Below, piece by piece: positions 40,093-52,600 of a DNA stretch of 64,000 nt. Under the pieces are notes generated by a model. That model saw nothing but the letters and a program-made list of their open reading frames with translations, did not search any database and had not been told where the DNA came from. Origin of the DNA: Symsagittifera roscoffensis (taxonomy: Eukaryota > Xenacoelomorpha > Acoela > Convolutidae). The stretch spans positions 65,323,277 to 65,387,276 of the forward strand of contig NC_087066.1 in the NCBI RefSeq assembly GCF_963678635.1, in the 5' to 3' direction. Made by a program: the position numbers and the translations under genes. The stretch's first letter is position 1. Each line of letters opens with the position of its first letter.

Positions 40093-41760
40093 CAATAAGG
40101 TTCAACCTCTGACGTGATCGATATTTAAATGGATTTTACGGCATTCGAACTCCTACTAGAACACCTAATTATCCGCGCCCAACCAGTGCTTCCCAGCAGC
40201 GCAGAAATCCAGGATCTAGTAGAAGAATTACATTCGACTCTACGGCCAATCGCCTTTTTTCGCAAGCAATGAGACATGCACTAGCTGAAGCAGCCAGGAC
40301 CAACTTCACGGAGATATTCAAAGGAACGCGGGAAACATAGTAAACCAACAACAGCAATCTCATTACGGTCTACGCAATCGCCTCAGTTTCAAACAGAAAC
40401 CGATCTCCGAGGAAACACGAACATCTGAGTTAGACCGACAACGTACCGTGATGCCGCTCAATCTGGAACGGAAACACCTAAAAAATTTTCATGGAAACCT
40501 CCATGGCGCTGATTACAGTTTGATGATCATGATGATTTGATTTTTTACTTCGATTTTTCTCGTCGGCACCTTGTGAATCCGAGAACACAAAGTTTTGATT
40601 CTTATTTTGCATATTCCTAATCTTATTCTTAATCGTTAAAACTTACCCCTGTAAGGCAACATCAATCTTTACCAGCAAAGACCAACCGAAGATAAGCACA
40701 ATTCCCTGGAATGACAACAGTTTCTCCTGGATTCTAAAACGTGTAACTGGGACGAGGTCAATCAATGGGGAAACGAAAAACAAAGAAAAATATGAATAGT
40801 TGCACCACAGAATCTAGCCGCAGTAAATCCGTTTGCTCGGTTAAACCATCAAACAGAATTTAAAAAGTTTTTGGCGGTTGCCTAAGTCCTCTGTAAGGGG
40901 ACAGCGTTGTTAACTTTAAACTGAAAATCACACCTAAAACTTTTAGTTTAGTACGTGTGCAACTGCTAAAGAAAAAAATCTGTTTATATTACCGTAAATT
41001 TCAAAATATAAAGTATAAGTATTTCAAAAAACAGTTCTTAACACTCAACAGTTCAGTCAAGGCAGTCTTGATTACTGAAAAACCTTAACCAAAGTTTTTT
41101 GCTTCTTTTTTTCTCTTGTTTCGTCTCTAACTTCTTTCAATTTAACAGTAAAGCAGGATCAGTACTGGCACAAGACATAGAAACATCAGTATACTGAAAT
41201 CGTTCAATTCTCTTGAATATTCAGTATTTTAACACATGTCGGCAACTTCTTTGGCCCAGACTGTCAAAGTGTTGACAACATAACCAGTTCGATTAGTATA
41301 ACACTTGATAAAAAAGTTTCTGAAGATTTCTTAAACACACATTTTTTGTTTTTATAAAAACTCGTTAAAACTTGGAAATTGGAACAAGCCACTTGAATTT
41401 GAACATTTAAATATGAACAGAAAAGATGTTTTGGGTTCAATATGTTAAGTTATCAAGTTTATCAAGTAAAACCTACAAACATTAAAAACACACAAGCACA
41501 ATTATTTTGTTACAGTGGTGTCACCATCTACATGTAATTTACATCTTATTCGTGATCCACACATTTCTACATGTACAAAAAACATCTGCATGAGAATCTG
41601 ATGTTCAATCGATACAAAAAGACAAGGAAATGATGCCAAATGGCATCCTATTCAACGAGTAAACGAAAATACTTGTAGCTGAAAAGTTTATTAACGTAGA
41701 ATTTCTTGTTCCTTTCCCGAAATACAACCTGACGATTCTTGACGACTATACTATCCTGTC
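40093..41760 (+). other. pol-env intergenic region, right copy
   Basis: Matches 33270-35340 of the left copy apart from the ~400 bp absent here (junction at about 40907). No intact gene. Confidence 0.6.
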
Positions 41761-42350
41761 GAAGAAACTCAGCAGCTACTGGACTCAGCCATCTGTATTT
41801 TGCAATTGGGTTTTCTCGACCGGTTTCAACTCGAACGATGGCTTCTTCAAAGTGGATTGGTTATTGGACCAAGTGAAGCAAGAAAAGAACAAGGCGAAAC
41901 TCGAAGTCGAACAACTGCACGCGGAAACGAAAGAACGTCTGAACCCGGACCAGCTGCCACCAAACAGACAACGCAGAGGAACACCAATTGCTGCACTTAG
42001 AGTTGCTTCTATTGGCCTGTTTAGAGGTGGAATTCTTGTTGGAAACTCAGAAAGTGGCTTACTCAGAATTTTCGGATCTTGTCAGAAAAAAGCAAAAGAA
42101 AACGCAGAAAAACATAATGCGGCTAGCTGATTTTTCCGAGGCAGTCGCACCTATATACATCGTCTGAGATCAATTACGAGCGAAAACGTTTTTCTTGTAG
42201 CCGTAATATCCTGGCTACAGCAAAGAATGAAGAAGAAAGATTCAGAGGGAAGATGACACCAGCAGTGTCAAGGCTGAAATCACTTGCTAGTGTACATACC
42301 TTGAACACTTGTCAAACAAACATAGAACAATATAGCGAACAAAACGTTTA
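41761..42350 (+). pseudogene. Envelope remnant with internal deletion, right copy
   Basis: Holds the part of env around the cleavage site and fusion peptide (41800-42130; only one copy of the 84-bp unit), then jumps at about 42199 to the last ~150 bp of env. Relative to the left copy about 1,460 bp are missing, covering the heptad helix, ectodomain and membrane anchor. Confidence 0.8.
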
Positions 42351-42850
42351 AAGAAGACTATGTGTAAGCAACGTGTACTTGGACAGTCGGGGCTGTGCTA
42401 GGCCGTGCACCTTGAACATTCAGAACTTCGAAAAAAACATAATTGAATAAAATTACATCGAAAATGACAAACCCCTAAAATCGATCTATGTCGAAAATAG
42501 AAGAAATTTAATTAATAAGACTCACCCCGAGCAAAAATGTATGTTAAATTAAAATATATGAAGCATTATATAATTGTTTCTGGAACGACCTGTGTGGCTC
42601 ACGTGGCAAGAAATTGGACTTGTTCAACCTATCAAAGTAATATCCACCGATCAGTATTTTTTACTACAATTACGAGAAGACGGTGACACCACAACATATA
42701 CTTTTGGAAGGAAGATGTATGACGGCTACTTCAGCCTGACGATTTTTAATTCTGGACAACAATATATATTCTGGTGGACTATATCTCTGTGAATCAGGAT
42801 CATTGCGTATCTGTTTTCTCTTGGGAGGGCAGAAATTTTCAGCAGGGGAG
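42351..42850 (+). other. Provirus 3' tail and polypurine tract
   Basis: Continues past the duplication breakpoint to AGCAGGGGAG (42841-42850), a purine tract directly before the F2 LTR. A 72-codon frame at 42574-42792 has no recognised content. Confidence 0.6.
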
Positions 42851-43531
42851 TGTGACGTTGTTTTGGACACTGACCTTCTAACATCTTGATTTGTTGACGA
42901 GTATTTGTAAATACCAAAAGCAACATCAGAATAAAATGCAATAAGATCAACTGTTTGAAATGTTTGATCATGCCAAATCAATGCCGATCAAGCCGATTAG
43001 TTATGCAACTAAAACAAGGAAAACTCAAATGAGAATGTGTTCAAAACTGGAATTCTCGTATTACCTAATATGAAACAAGATAAACTATTTAACCATAAGT
43101 TTCGCAAATATTTAAATTTTGAATTTATTTATGCTAGATGTTAAGAATTTTCAACCCATGTTAACTAAGAATCTGGTGCCATAATTGATATTTAAAAGTT
43201 GTTTTCTTGGTATTTATTACACAACAGAATGTAAATAGACCATGACCCGAATTATAGATATTGAAAAAAGAATACTAATCGTCAGTGAAGAATTGAATCG
43301 TTAGACTGCACTGTTGCCTCTTTCACAGTAGAAAAACACAAACTTGAGCTCAGGACCCAAAATCATAGTCAACTAAACGTCATTGAACACCATCGTGAAA
43401 CACAAAGTATCGAGTTGATACTAAGATTGAGGTACAAAAAGACAAGAAGTAGTTTCCCTGACCCTTAAGATATGAGTTATAGGGACATTTTTTCTTAACC
43501 TCATGTGCGACTTAATTGGACCACTGTTACA
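42851..43531 (+). repeat. F2-family 3' LTR
   Basis: Starts TGTGACGTTG after a purine tract and ends CCACTGTTACA. Its last ~100 bp resemble the end of the giant-element LTR (GAGGTA(C/G)AAAAA, CCCTGAC, TTATAGGG, TTTTTCTTAA, CTGTTACA), so the two families share ancestry at that end. Its last 176 bp are duplicated at 44882-45057. Confidence 0.8.
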
Positions 43532-44881
43532 CCAAAAGCGTTGTTTGATTCACCCACCCTTTATTATGGTTGCATTCATTTCGCTGTTTTCATATATATT
43601 TTATGTATAAGTAACTTTCATGCCCACTAATCTCTTTGAAGTACAGGAGGTGCGTTAGACGCTAGTTGATTTTTCAATTCGAAGAAGCTAACAGGATGAA
43701 ATGGTTTTTACACGCGTTTTTCAACACAATTTTTTATACGCTAAATTTTTAAGTTTTCTTTTGAATGCATGGTTTCTGCTTCAAATTCTGTCAAATATCC
43801 GCGCATATGGCGTAGAGGTATCATACTTGCTTGAGACGACAAAGGTAATAGGTTCCGGTAATTTTGTTACGGATATTTTGGGCTTTTGCAATGTTTTTTT
43901 GGCAAAAATCGCTTTCTTGAAGTTTTTTGCCAGTTTTTTTTTCAATCGATTTCAATCATAGTCATTCATTGTTGATACGCAAGTTGCGCGAAGCTCAGCT
44001 TCTCCTCTGTGTACAAATAGTTGACTGTTACGAATTGTCGCTTCACGAAAACTGACACGTGACATCATTACCCAATTTTAAATAAATTTTGTCTGGCTGC
44101 ATATTGCGTAAATCCAATAGTATGTTCACGTAAGAGTGATCTGTGATCTATATGACTGGGGGGGAGGGGGGTTGAGTACAAGAGCCGGTTTTCCAAAGCA
44201 ATCACAGAAGCAAAGGTTGGTCGTATTGGTTTGACCTCCTATTAAAAAATCAATGCTGTGATGGCGTTCTTCGTTTTGAACATCTGCTATTGTAAACTTT
44301 TTTCTTATGGTTTGCTCCATAAAGTCTTGCGATATGAAAAAGAAAAACATTAATCTTTAAAAATTAAGATTTAAAATGAAGTGTACCTACTTAATTAGCT
44401 CAAACAAACGTTTATATTTGGGTTAAAAGACACAGTTGATGAGCATGTGAGTCAATTGAGGATGTCAAATGAGTTTGAACGTATGGCTCTTTTTTCCCTC
44501 ACCTGCGAAATTTTACAACTAAAATATTTGTACACATTGTTCGATTGTTACGCAAATTGACGCGAGGATTTATTAAGTCATGACAAACCCATTTGGTCTT
44601 CATGATTAACCTTTTAAAACCACTCGTTGCACCAAAAAATTGATTCTCGGGAGAGGGGAAGGAAAAAGAGCCAAATATATTCAAAGTTATCTTTCCTCCG
44701 TAGGCTGCCACTCATCTATCTTCAAGGTTAAGTTAATAAAAAAAAAATTATTTCACTCTAATGGTCTTTTATGTTAGAGCGTTGTTCATAACATTATTTT
44801 TTGCATAATGTTCCATATTGGAACAGATCTCATAAAAGTTTTCGTAGTAAGATTTTCTTCTATAAATGTGGTAATATGTCG
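43356..44881 (+). repeat. 1,526-bp tandem duplication, first copy
   Basis: Starts inside the F2 LTR (CCCAAAATCATAGTC) and ends at AATATGTCG. It is followed directly by a second copy differing at only a handful of positions. The 86-codon plus-strand and 70/74-codon minus-strand frames repeated in both copies show no known domain. Parts of 44480-44710 resemble the C-rich repeat found in the lamin introns. Confidence 0.95.
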
Positions 44882-46407
44882 CCCAAAATCATAGTCAACT
44901 AAACGTCATTGAACACCATCGTGAAACACAAAGTATCGAGTTGATACTAAGATTGAGGTACAAAAAGACAAGAAGTAGTTTCCCTGACCCTTAAGATATG
45001 AGTTATTGGGACATTTTTTCTTAACCTCATGTGCGACTTAATTGGACGACTGTTACACCAAAAGCGTTGTTTGATTCACCCACCCTTTATTATGGTTGCA
45101 TTCATTTCGCTGTTTTCATATATATTTTATGTATAAGTAACTTTCATGCCCACTAATCTCTTTGAAGTACAGGAGGTGCGTTAGACGCTAGTTGATTTTT
45201 CAATTCGAAGAAGCTAACAGGATGAAATGGTTTTTACACGCGTTTTTCAACACAATTTTTTATACGCTAAATTTTTAAGTTTTCTTTTGAATGCATGGTT
45301 TCTGCTTCAAATTCTGTCAAATATCCGCGCATATGGCGTAGAGGTATCATACTTGCTTGAGACGACAAAGGTAATAGGTTCCGGTAATTTTGTTACGGAT
45401 ATTTTGGGCTTTTGCAATGTTTTTTTGGCAAAAATCGCTTTCTTGAAGTTTTTTGCCAGTTTTTTTTTCAATCGATTTCAATCATAGTCATTCATTGTTG
45501 ATACGCAAGTTGCGCGAAGCTCAGCTTCGCCTCTGTGTACAAATAGTTGACTGTTACGAATTGTCGCTTCACGAAAACTGACACGTGACATCATTACCCA
45601 ATTTTAAATAAATTTTGTCTGGCTGCATATTGCGTAAATCCAATAGTATGTTCACGTAAGAGTGATCTGTGATCTATATGACTGGGGGGGGAGGGGGGTT
45701 GAGTACAAGAGCCGGTTTTCCAAAGCAATCACAGAAGCAAAGGTTGGTCGTATTGGTTTGACCTCCTATTAAAAAAACAATGCTGTGATGGCGTTCTTCG
45801 TTTTGAACATCTGCTATTGTAAACTTTTTTCTTATGGTTTGCTCCATAAAGTCTTGCGATATGAAAAAGAAAAACATTAATCTTTAAAAATTAAGATTTA
45901 AAATGAAGTGTACCTACTTAATTAGCTCAAACAAACGTTTATATTTGGGTTAAAAGACACAGTTGATGAGCATGTGAGGCAATTGAGGATGTCAAATGAG
46001 TTTGAACGTATGGCTCTTTTTTCCCTCACCTGCGAAATTTTACAACTAAAATATTTGTACACATTGTTCGATTGTTACGCAAATTGACGCGAGGATTTAT
46101 TAAGTCATGACAAACCCATTTGGTCTTCATGATTAACCTTTTAAAACCACTCGTTGCACCAAAAAATTGATTCTCGGGAGAGGGGAAGGAAAAAGAGCCA
46201 AATATATTCAAAGTTATCTTTCCTCCGTAGGCTGCCACTCATCTATCTTCAAGGTTAAGTTAATAAAAAAAAATTATTTCACTCTAATGGTCTTTTATGT
46301 TAGAGCGTTGTTCATAACATTATTTTTTGCATAATGTTCCATATTGGAACAGATCTCATAAAAGTTTTCGTAGTAAGATTTTCTTCTATAAATGTGGTAA
46401 TATGTCG
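44882..46407 (+). repeat. 1,526-bp tandem duplication, second copy
   Basis: Near-identical to 43356-44881. The right end, at GTCG|CTGCGTGAG, passes into the unique sequence upstream of the lamin gene, so the original order was LTR, this segment, lamin. Confidence 0.95.
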
Positions 46408-46691
46408 CTGCGTGAGACGAGTTTTTTGTTCGATGAATTAATTACAGTCACTTGATGGTTTGGCGATGTTAATGATTTGGTATCGTCATCATTCGCGTGA
46501 TAATGACACGTGCTCAAATATCACGTGCCTAAACAAACCAGTAGTGTGACCAGAAACTGACTTTTGATTATTACAAGTAGTTTATCTTCTATGCTTTAAG
46601 GACGCCTGGAAGCTACCTCTTTTTTTCAAGGTAAGCAACACCCGTTATTTCAGATCTTCTATTTTGTGACCGAAAGAACAAATTGCAAGGA
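46408..46691 (+). promoter_or_regulatory. Presumed lamin promoter / 5' UTR with two E-boxes
   Basis: Unique sequence of 284 bp before the lamin ATG. Two CACGTG E-boxes at 46507-46512 and 46522-46527 are 15 bp apart centre to centre and could bind bHLH-ZIP factors. TTATTTCAG at about 46646-46654 looks like a splice acceptor, so a 5' UTR intron or trans-splice site is possible. The transcription start cannot be seen. Confidence 0.4.
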
Positions 46692-49600
46692 ATGAGCACA
46701 CCACATCAATCCACAACGCGGCGGTCAGGCGGACGTCGCGAGAGACCAGTAATAGTTTCCATGATTGATTACTATTTTTTTGACATTCAGAAGAAATACA
46801 AGACTTTTTTTCGCTCCCGTGTCTATGAAACAGTTCAGTTTTATAATGGTTGTTATTTTGCAGAGTATGGGAGGCTCCGGCACCAGTGAAAACTACGAAT
46901 ACCGAAGCAGGTCTCCTCTCAGTCCCGCGAGAGAAGTGAGAATGCGGGAGAGACAAGAGATTCAAGGCCTCAATTCGAGACTTGCGGGCTATATTGACAG
47001 AGTCAGAAAACTTGAAACCGAAAATGATGCACTTAGGGTGAGCTTGTTACAGATTAGACACGTTTTTGTGTGTGATATCGTTACAAGTCAAGTCAACTTT
47101 TTTTATGACCATTAGGCAGTGCCTCTTGTGGTCATTTCAAATGTTTTTTCCTATCTCCGTTCGAATTCGTACATGTCAATTCCAATCGCTTCGTTACGGC
47201 CTGGAAAAATTGTTTCTGAGCATTATATGAATTATAGATTGATTATGCGTATAAAACTGCTTTTGCGTCTGACCTGGTAATTGTATCAGTGCCTCGTTTA
47301 GTCAAAAAAGATTTGCTACATCTAATTTAATTATATTTCTGATCAGTCTAATTATATTTCTGATCAGGCTTAGGTCCTTTTTTCTCCCCCCACCCCCCAC
47401 CTCACATATGCATCAATTTTATGTTGCAACGAGGGGTTTTACAAGGTTAAGTATGAAGAACAAATATATTTTTTCGTAACAATCCGATAATGTGAACAAA
47501 TTTGTAGTAGTAAAATTTCGCTAGTGGGGGAAAAAGGAAAAAGCCGTAAATGTTTGCCCTATTGCATTGAAGGTTTCAACTTGTCTAAAGGCAAATAGGA
47601 TATGGCTCTTTTCCACTCCCCCCCCCCCCCCATTTAAATTTATAAACTATTTTAACGTTGTCATAATGCAATGAAATTTTGCTTGGTGAACAAACTAACG
47701 ATTGTGAACTGATTTTTTCTTCATACTACACATCGTAATATCACGCATTTAGCCGTTATAGCACGTAAAACAACTATAAAATGGAAAATTTGAAATGTGG
47801 GGGGAAAGTGGAAAAGAGACTAGGCTGTAAACCACTTTACATTCCCGACCCACCCGTCCTCCTAAAACTAAAATTTGAACATGTGCGCTTTTTCAGCCCC
47901 CCTCCTCGGATATAAAATAAATACGCCTTGAAATTGGTGCTTGTATCTGGTAGGAGAAAAAATTGGGCGATTTTCTCCACCCTTGTTAAGTTATAATATG
48001 AAAATACCTGAAGTTGTTCGTACCTCTTTCGGCATGTGAGAAAAAAGGCATCTTTATCATTCCCTCATCTCGCATAAGTTTCAATTTTATGGTATAACGA
48101 AGGGTTTGCCTCTTTTCCAGTACCCTCTTTAATTTTTTTTTTTGAAATTCAAAATACAATTGACATTTGAGGTTCTAAACTGCAATTATTTTTGAAGTTT
48201 ACGGAGGCTGTTTTCCACTCCCCCTCACATTCGAATTCAGTTTTGAAAAACTAACTTTACGTTGTCATAAAGCTACGAAATTTTTTCTTGGTGAAGAACG
48301 TAACTATTGTGAACACATTTGTTATTCATACCTTATATCGTAACAACGCAATCAACTGTATTAACACGTAAGACAAGTAAGAAAATGGAAAAATTGAAAC
48401 TATTTCCGCCTCGTTTCGGGTCTGAAGTAGATCGGTTTCGGGTAGCTGGCTGATGGGCAGCAATTCAGTTCATACGTAAATTAACCATATTTATCGGAAA
48501 TAACAGTTCAACAAAGAATAACGAACTGCCATAAATTTCAGTATTTAAAAGCAGAATTTAATGTCATAAAATACACAAAATCAAATTATTAATAAATCAA
48601 TTTTAAAACTGCGCCTGAAAAACTTGTGAGCTTGGTTTCGATCTTTCAGCTTTTGACATTTTCACACACGGTTCTTCGTTCACCAAAAATTTCATTAGTT
48701 ACGACCTTGGTTTTTCTCGCTATGCGTTCTACTGAGAACAGAAAGAACGGGGGGGGGGGGGGGTGGTTCTGTGGAAAAGAACCAGAAAAAGACCCGGAAA
48801 TTGGCCTCGGAAATTGACATTTCAAATTTTCTCAGTTGTCTTTCTTGTTATTGTGGCTGAATGCGTGATTTTACGATCTAAGATATGAAGAACAACTTTG
48901 CTCACAGTAAGTAAGTTGTTCACCATGCAAAATTTTGTTGTATTATGACCACGTAAAATTAGTTTTTCAAAACTAATATTCGAATGAGGTAGACAGTGGA
49001 AAAAAGCCGGTGGAAAATTTTTTATATAAGTTTACAATATAAAATTATTGAAAACTTATGCCTACGGCAATTTGCATGTAAATATGGTTTTAAAAATTAG
49101 TTCACTCATTCACGCTTTAACAATTTATTGCAGTTTTAAATATCAAAAGACTTTTTGTTAAATGAATTCAATTTTTTTTTGCACTGATATGTTTAAGTAT
49201 GATTTATGCACAAATTACTTCAAAATGGAGCGGAGCCCTTTATCCTTCCCACCTGCAAAAAAGTTTTTACATGTAAAACTTTTGTTTTTATATTCCGATT
49301 ATTATGAAAATTGTTTTTTTTTTGCAGGTTTTCCAAATCTTTTTCATGAACCGTTAATTCAGTTTTAATTGCCTATTCAAGAGAACAGAAAGAAATCAAT
49401 TTTTGGCTCTTTTTCCTTCCCCGCCCCATTTGCAAATTTTTAACAGTAAAATTAAATTTCAGTTCACCTTCAAAGTTGGCATGCGGACTAATTAGGCCAT
49501 GACAAACATATTTGGTCTTGTTATGAGCTTGAGTTGAGACGTATTAGCTTGAGTTTGTGTTTAGATTAAAATTTCGCGTAGTGAGCAGTCGACAACGCAT

Positions 49601-52600
49601 GAGCGCACTCAAGTGCGTCAGTTGTTCGAAGAGGAATTAGTCACATTGCGAACAGAGAATGAGAGCCTGGTCACAGAGAAAGCCTTCTTCAAAACTGAAA
49701 ACGACAAAATGAAAGCGAAGCTCCAAGAAGTTACACCTAGGTAACAAAATATGCTAGAATGGCCTTTTCCTGTTTCAATTTCGGTTTTAATTTTTTTAAC
49801 AACTTTTAAAATAGTTTTATTATGAAATTAATCTTTGTATGGCAAAATTTCCTTTATCGTGAACACAATTGTTCACCTTTTCTAATAAAATCCAAATATC
49901 ACTCATTTGACTAATTTAGCATGTTAAAAGAAGTTAAACTTGAAGAAGTTGGAGTTTGTTCCGGTTTATACTGCGAACTGGAAAGTTCAACGCGACGGCA
50001 TTTTATTTTCGAAATCTAGACATGATGTTTCGGAATAATAAATAAGTAGAAAACGTGTGTTGGATCTCAAAGTAATGTTAGAGCTCAATGTAATGTTGTT
50101 CTATGTGCTTATTATTATGCTTTACAGATTGAAAGACCTAGAGGCATCTAATGAGGATCTCAAGAATGAAAACCAAGACTTGAAGAAAGATTTGGCCGAC
50201 GCTGAGTCAGCTACTTTTAAGGCAAACAAGGACATTGATGTATTGACAAACGAGCTAGCCGACCTTGTGCGAACGCTGGATGAGTTGAAAAAACAGTTGA
50301 AATCTGCCCAGTAAGTGAAAGAAAATTCTCATTTTTCTTTCTGCCTTTGTTTTCCTGAAGTTAATTGGTCTGTTTTTCAAAGAATCGATCAGATTAGAGT
50401 GAGCAAATCCTTGTTTCCGAAGTTTGGCCGTTTTTTGTTGTTAAAATCAGTATTTGATATTGCTAACGCCTTTTAAGAACAAAAATTGCTCGTGATATTT
50501 TGATCAATGTTTTGTGTTTTAGAGACCAACTAGAGTTTGAAGTGAATAGACGAACTGAGGCAGAAGCCCGGCTAGAGTCCCTCAACAAAAAAGTGTCATT
50601 TGAGAAGAACATATTCGAGCAGGTCTGTTTTCAATTAAGTTTAAATCAATTGATTTGATAGTTCAATAGCGAAACTTAACAAAAAATATTCAGTCAGGAA
50701 GAACCAAGTGATAGAGAGCTTTTTTACATCCCACATTTGAGTTTTAAATCGAAAAACTGTTTTAAATTGTCATAAGGTAATGAAGGGCTCATGATGAAAG
50801 AAGGTCTTGAAACTAATTAAAGTAGTCACTATAAATAAAATTGAGTGATACTTTTAAGAGGGGACAGTAGTTTCCTAATTGCATTTTATTAGAAGATTAA
50901 TTGAAAAGAATCATTTTTGAGTGGATAAAGTGAAGTTTAGACGTTGCAAGAGAGGACGCACGTGAAGGTGACGGAGATCGAGGAGATAGAAAGGAGGAAG
51001 AACCTGGAGACAGATGCGAGGGTGCAGCAACTCCTGCAGGACATCCGAATGCAACACGAGGACAGAATAGACGACTACATCAGGGAGAAGGAGGAGTTAT
51101 ACCATCAAAAGGCTGGCATTACATTTCTCATTCATGCGTTTTTTTTTCGCTGAAAGAACTGTGATTTAACAGATCTGAAAATAGAAAACGGATATATGTC
51201 TGACCGTACCAGGGCAAAGCTCTGCATGTAAAAAAACCGAAGGCCCGATAAAAAGCATCAAAAAATTGAAGTAATATTTTTTTCGGTTTTTGTCAAGCTA
51301 AAGACATGTTTTCAGCATGTTGCATATTTAATGCCAGTTTTTTATGATTTTTTTCGAAGAAAAGCGTGATTGACTTCTAATTTCGAAAGTGGAATTTAAT
51401 CATCGAATTTCCCAACGAAATGAAAATATTTTCTAACTATTGATCCGGTTTAGTCAAATTAGGTTAGTTTTATCAAAAAAGTGTCAATCATAAATTGTTC
51501 TAGAAATTCAAAGAGCTTCAAGGCCATATTTTTTTCTTTGAAATTTGAAAGTTCAAGTTTTTCTCAAAAAACAGGTAGTTTTTTCTGTTTGCTAGCGGTC
51601 ATGACTTCTGTTCAACTCTCTGTTGGCTGTATTTTCAGTTTTTGTTGTCAAATAAGAGACTAATTCGCTTTCAATAGTTTCGATATATGCCAAACCGGCA
51701 CCGTTGCTTCATATCGCAACGTTGGAATTGTGAAAAATCTTTTAAGTGAGTGTGCTTTGATTTCGGGGCACTTGCTTGGTCGGGGTTTTCTAGCTTTAAA
51801 AAATGTTCGAAAATAGGCGTCTTCCGAAGAATTATTAATTTAACATTTTGGATGATCATTTCCGTCATTTGGCAAAGAAATTTGTTGACTTGATGGCCTT
51901 TGTCCTCGTTTTCTGTTTTCAAACCCCAATAACCGTCAAAGTTGAGTGATGTTTTTTTCTGGAAAAGTTAAACTTTGCTCAGGTTCAACTTTAGTTTATG
52001 GTGGTTTGACTTTTTTATAAATTGTCTTTGGATAAAATAGCCGAATAAAAAGGAGTTAGCGCTTTACACCTACGATAAGAAAGCTTGTAGCACAAAAAAA
52101 AGAAAAGTATCTGTTTTAGTTTTACAAACGGATATAACAACGGATATCGAGTTTTCTCCTATTGGGTTAGATTTTTTGAAAAAAAAAAAGATTTAAAAGA
52201 TTCCTGATTTTCAACGAGTTTTTTGTTTTGTTACTTTAATTTGAAAGTGATTCTTTCATTACTCTTGCGATAAGCTAGGGTGTTGCAATCGAGTTCTAGA
52301 AGTTTTCCCCATAAAAAGCTTAGGTCACAGGATGACTGAAAATGGTGGTCATCTCCATCTGTACTTCCGTGAATGAAGAGACCCTTCATTTTAAGTTTGA
52401 GCTTGTCTTCATTTAAATTCATTCAATTTGAGCATGTCTGCATTTCAAATTCTGGTTTTATTCAAATTTTGTTTTTTAAGTTTACGAACTCCGATTTCAG
52501 TATATAAGTCGTTCTTTCATTTTTTCTTTACTCGGCTTGAAAGGCCTCAGCTTATAATAAATCAGCTCAGCTAACAGACCTCTTTTTGAGAAAAAAAATT

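Larger units (their letters stand above)
29938..43531 (+). mobile_element. Decayed env-bearing Ty3/gypsy provirus with internal tandem duplication
   Basis: Contains, left to right: gag remnant, protease, RT, RNase H, an env region, then a second RNase H, integrase, pol C-terminus, an env remnant, and an F2-family 3' LTR (42851-43531). Everything from RNase H to near the 3' end is duplicated in tandem. The left copy starts at 32977 and the right copy at 37668, sharing CTAAATCGG at both joints (spacing 4,691 bp). Domain order and motifs put it among env-carrying Ty3/gypsy elements of animals (errantivirus-like in organisation). All frames are broken by many stops and shifts. The matching 5' LTR is probably the F2 fragment at 7072-7636, with the giant element inserted between. 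Confidence 0.8.

Noticed and set aside
46632-46654. A 23-nt intron (GTAAGC...TTTCAG) in the lamin 5' UTR
   Set aside because: Too short for a spliceosomal intron; the acceptor alone may be real.
49918-49955. Small extra lamin exon in intron 3 (CATGTTAAAAGAAG...)
   Set aside because: Its length does not keep the phase and no good donor follows.
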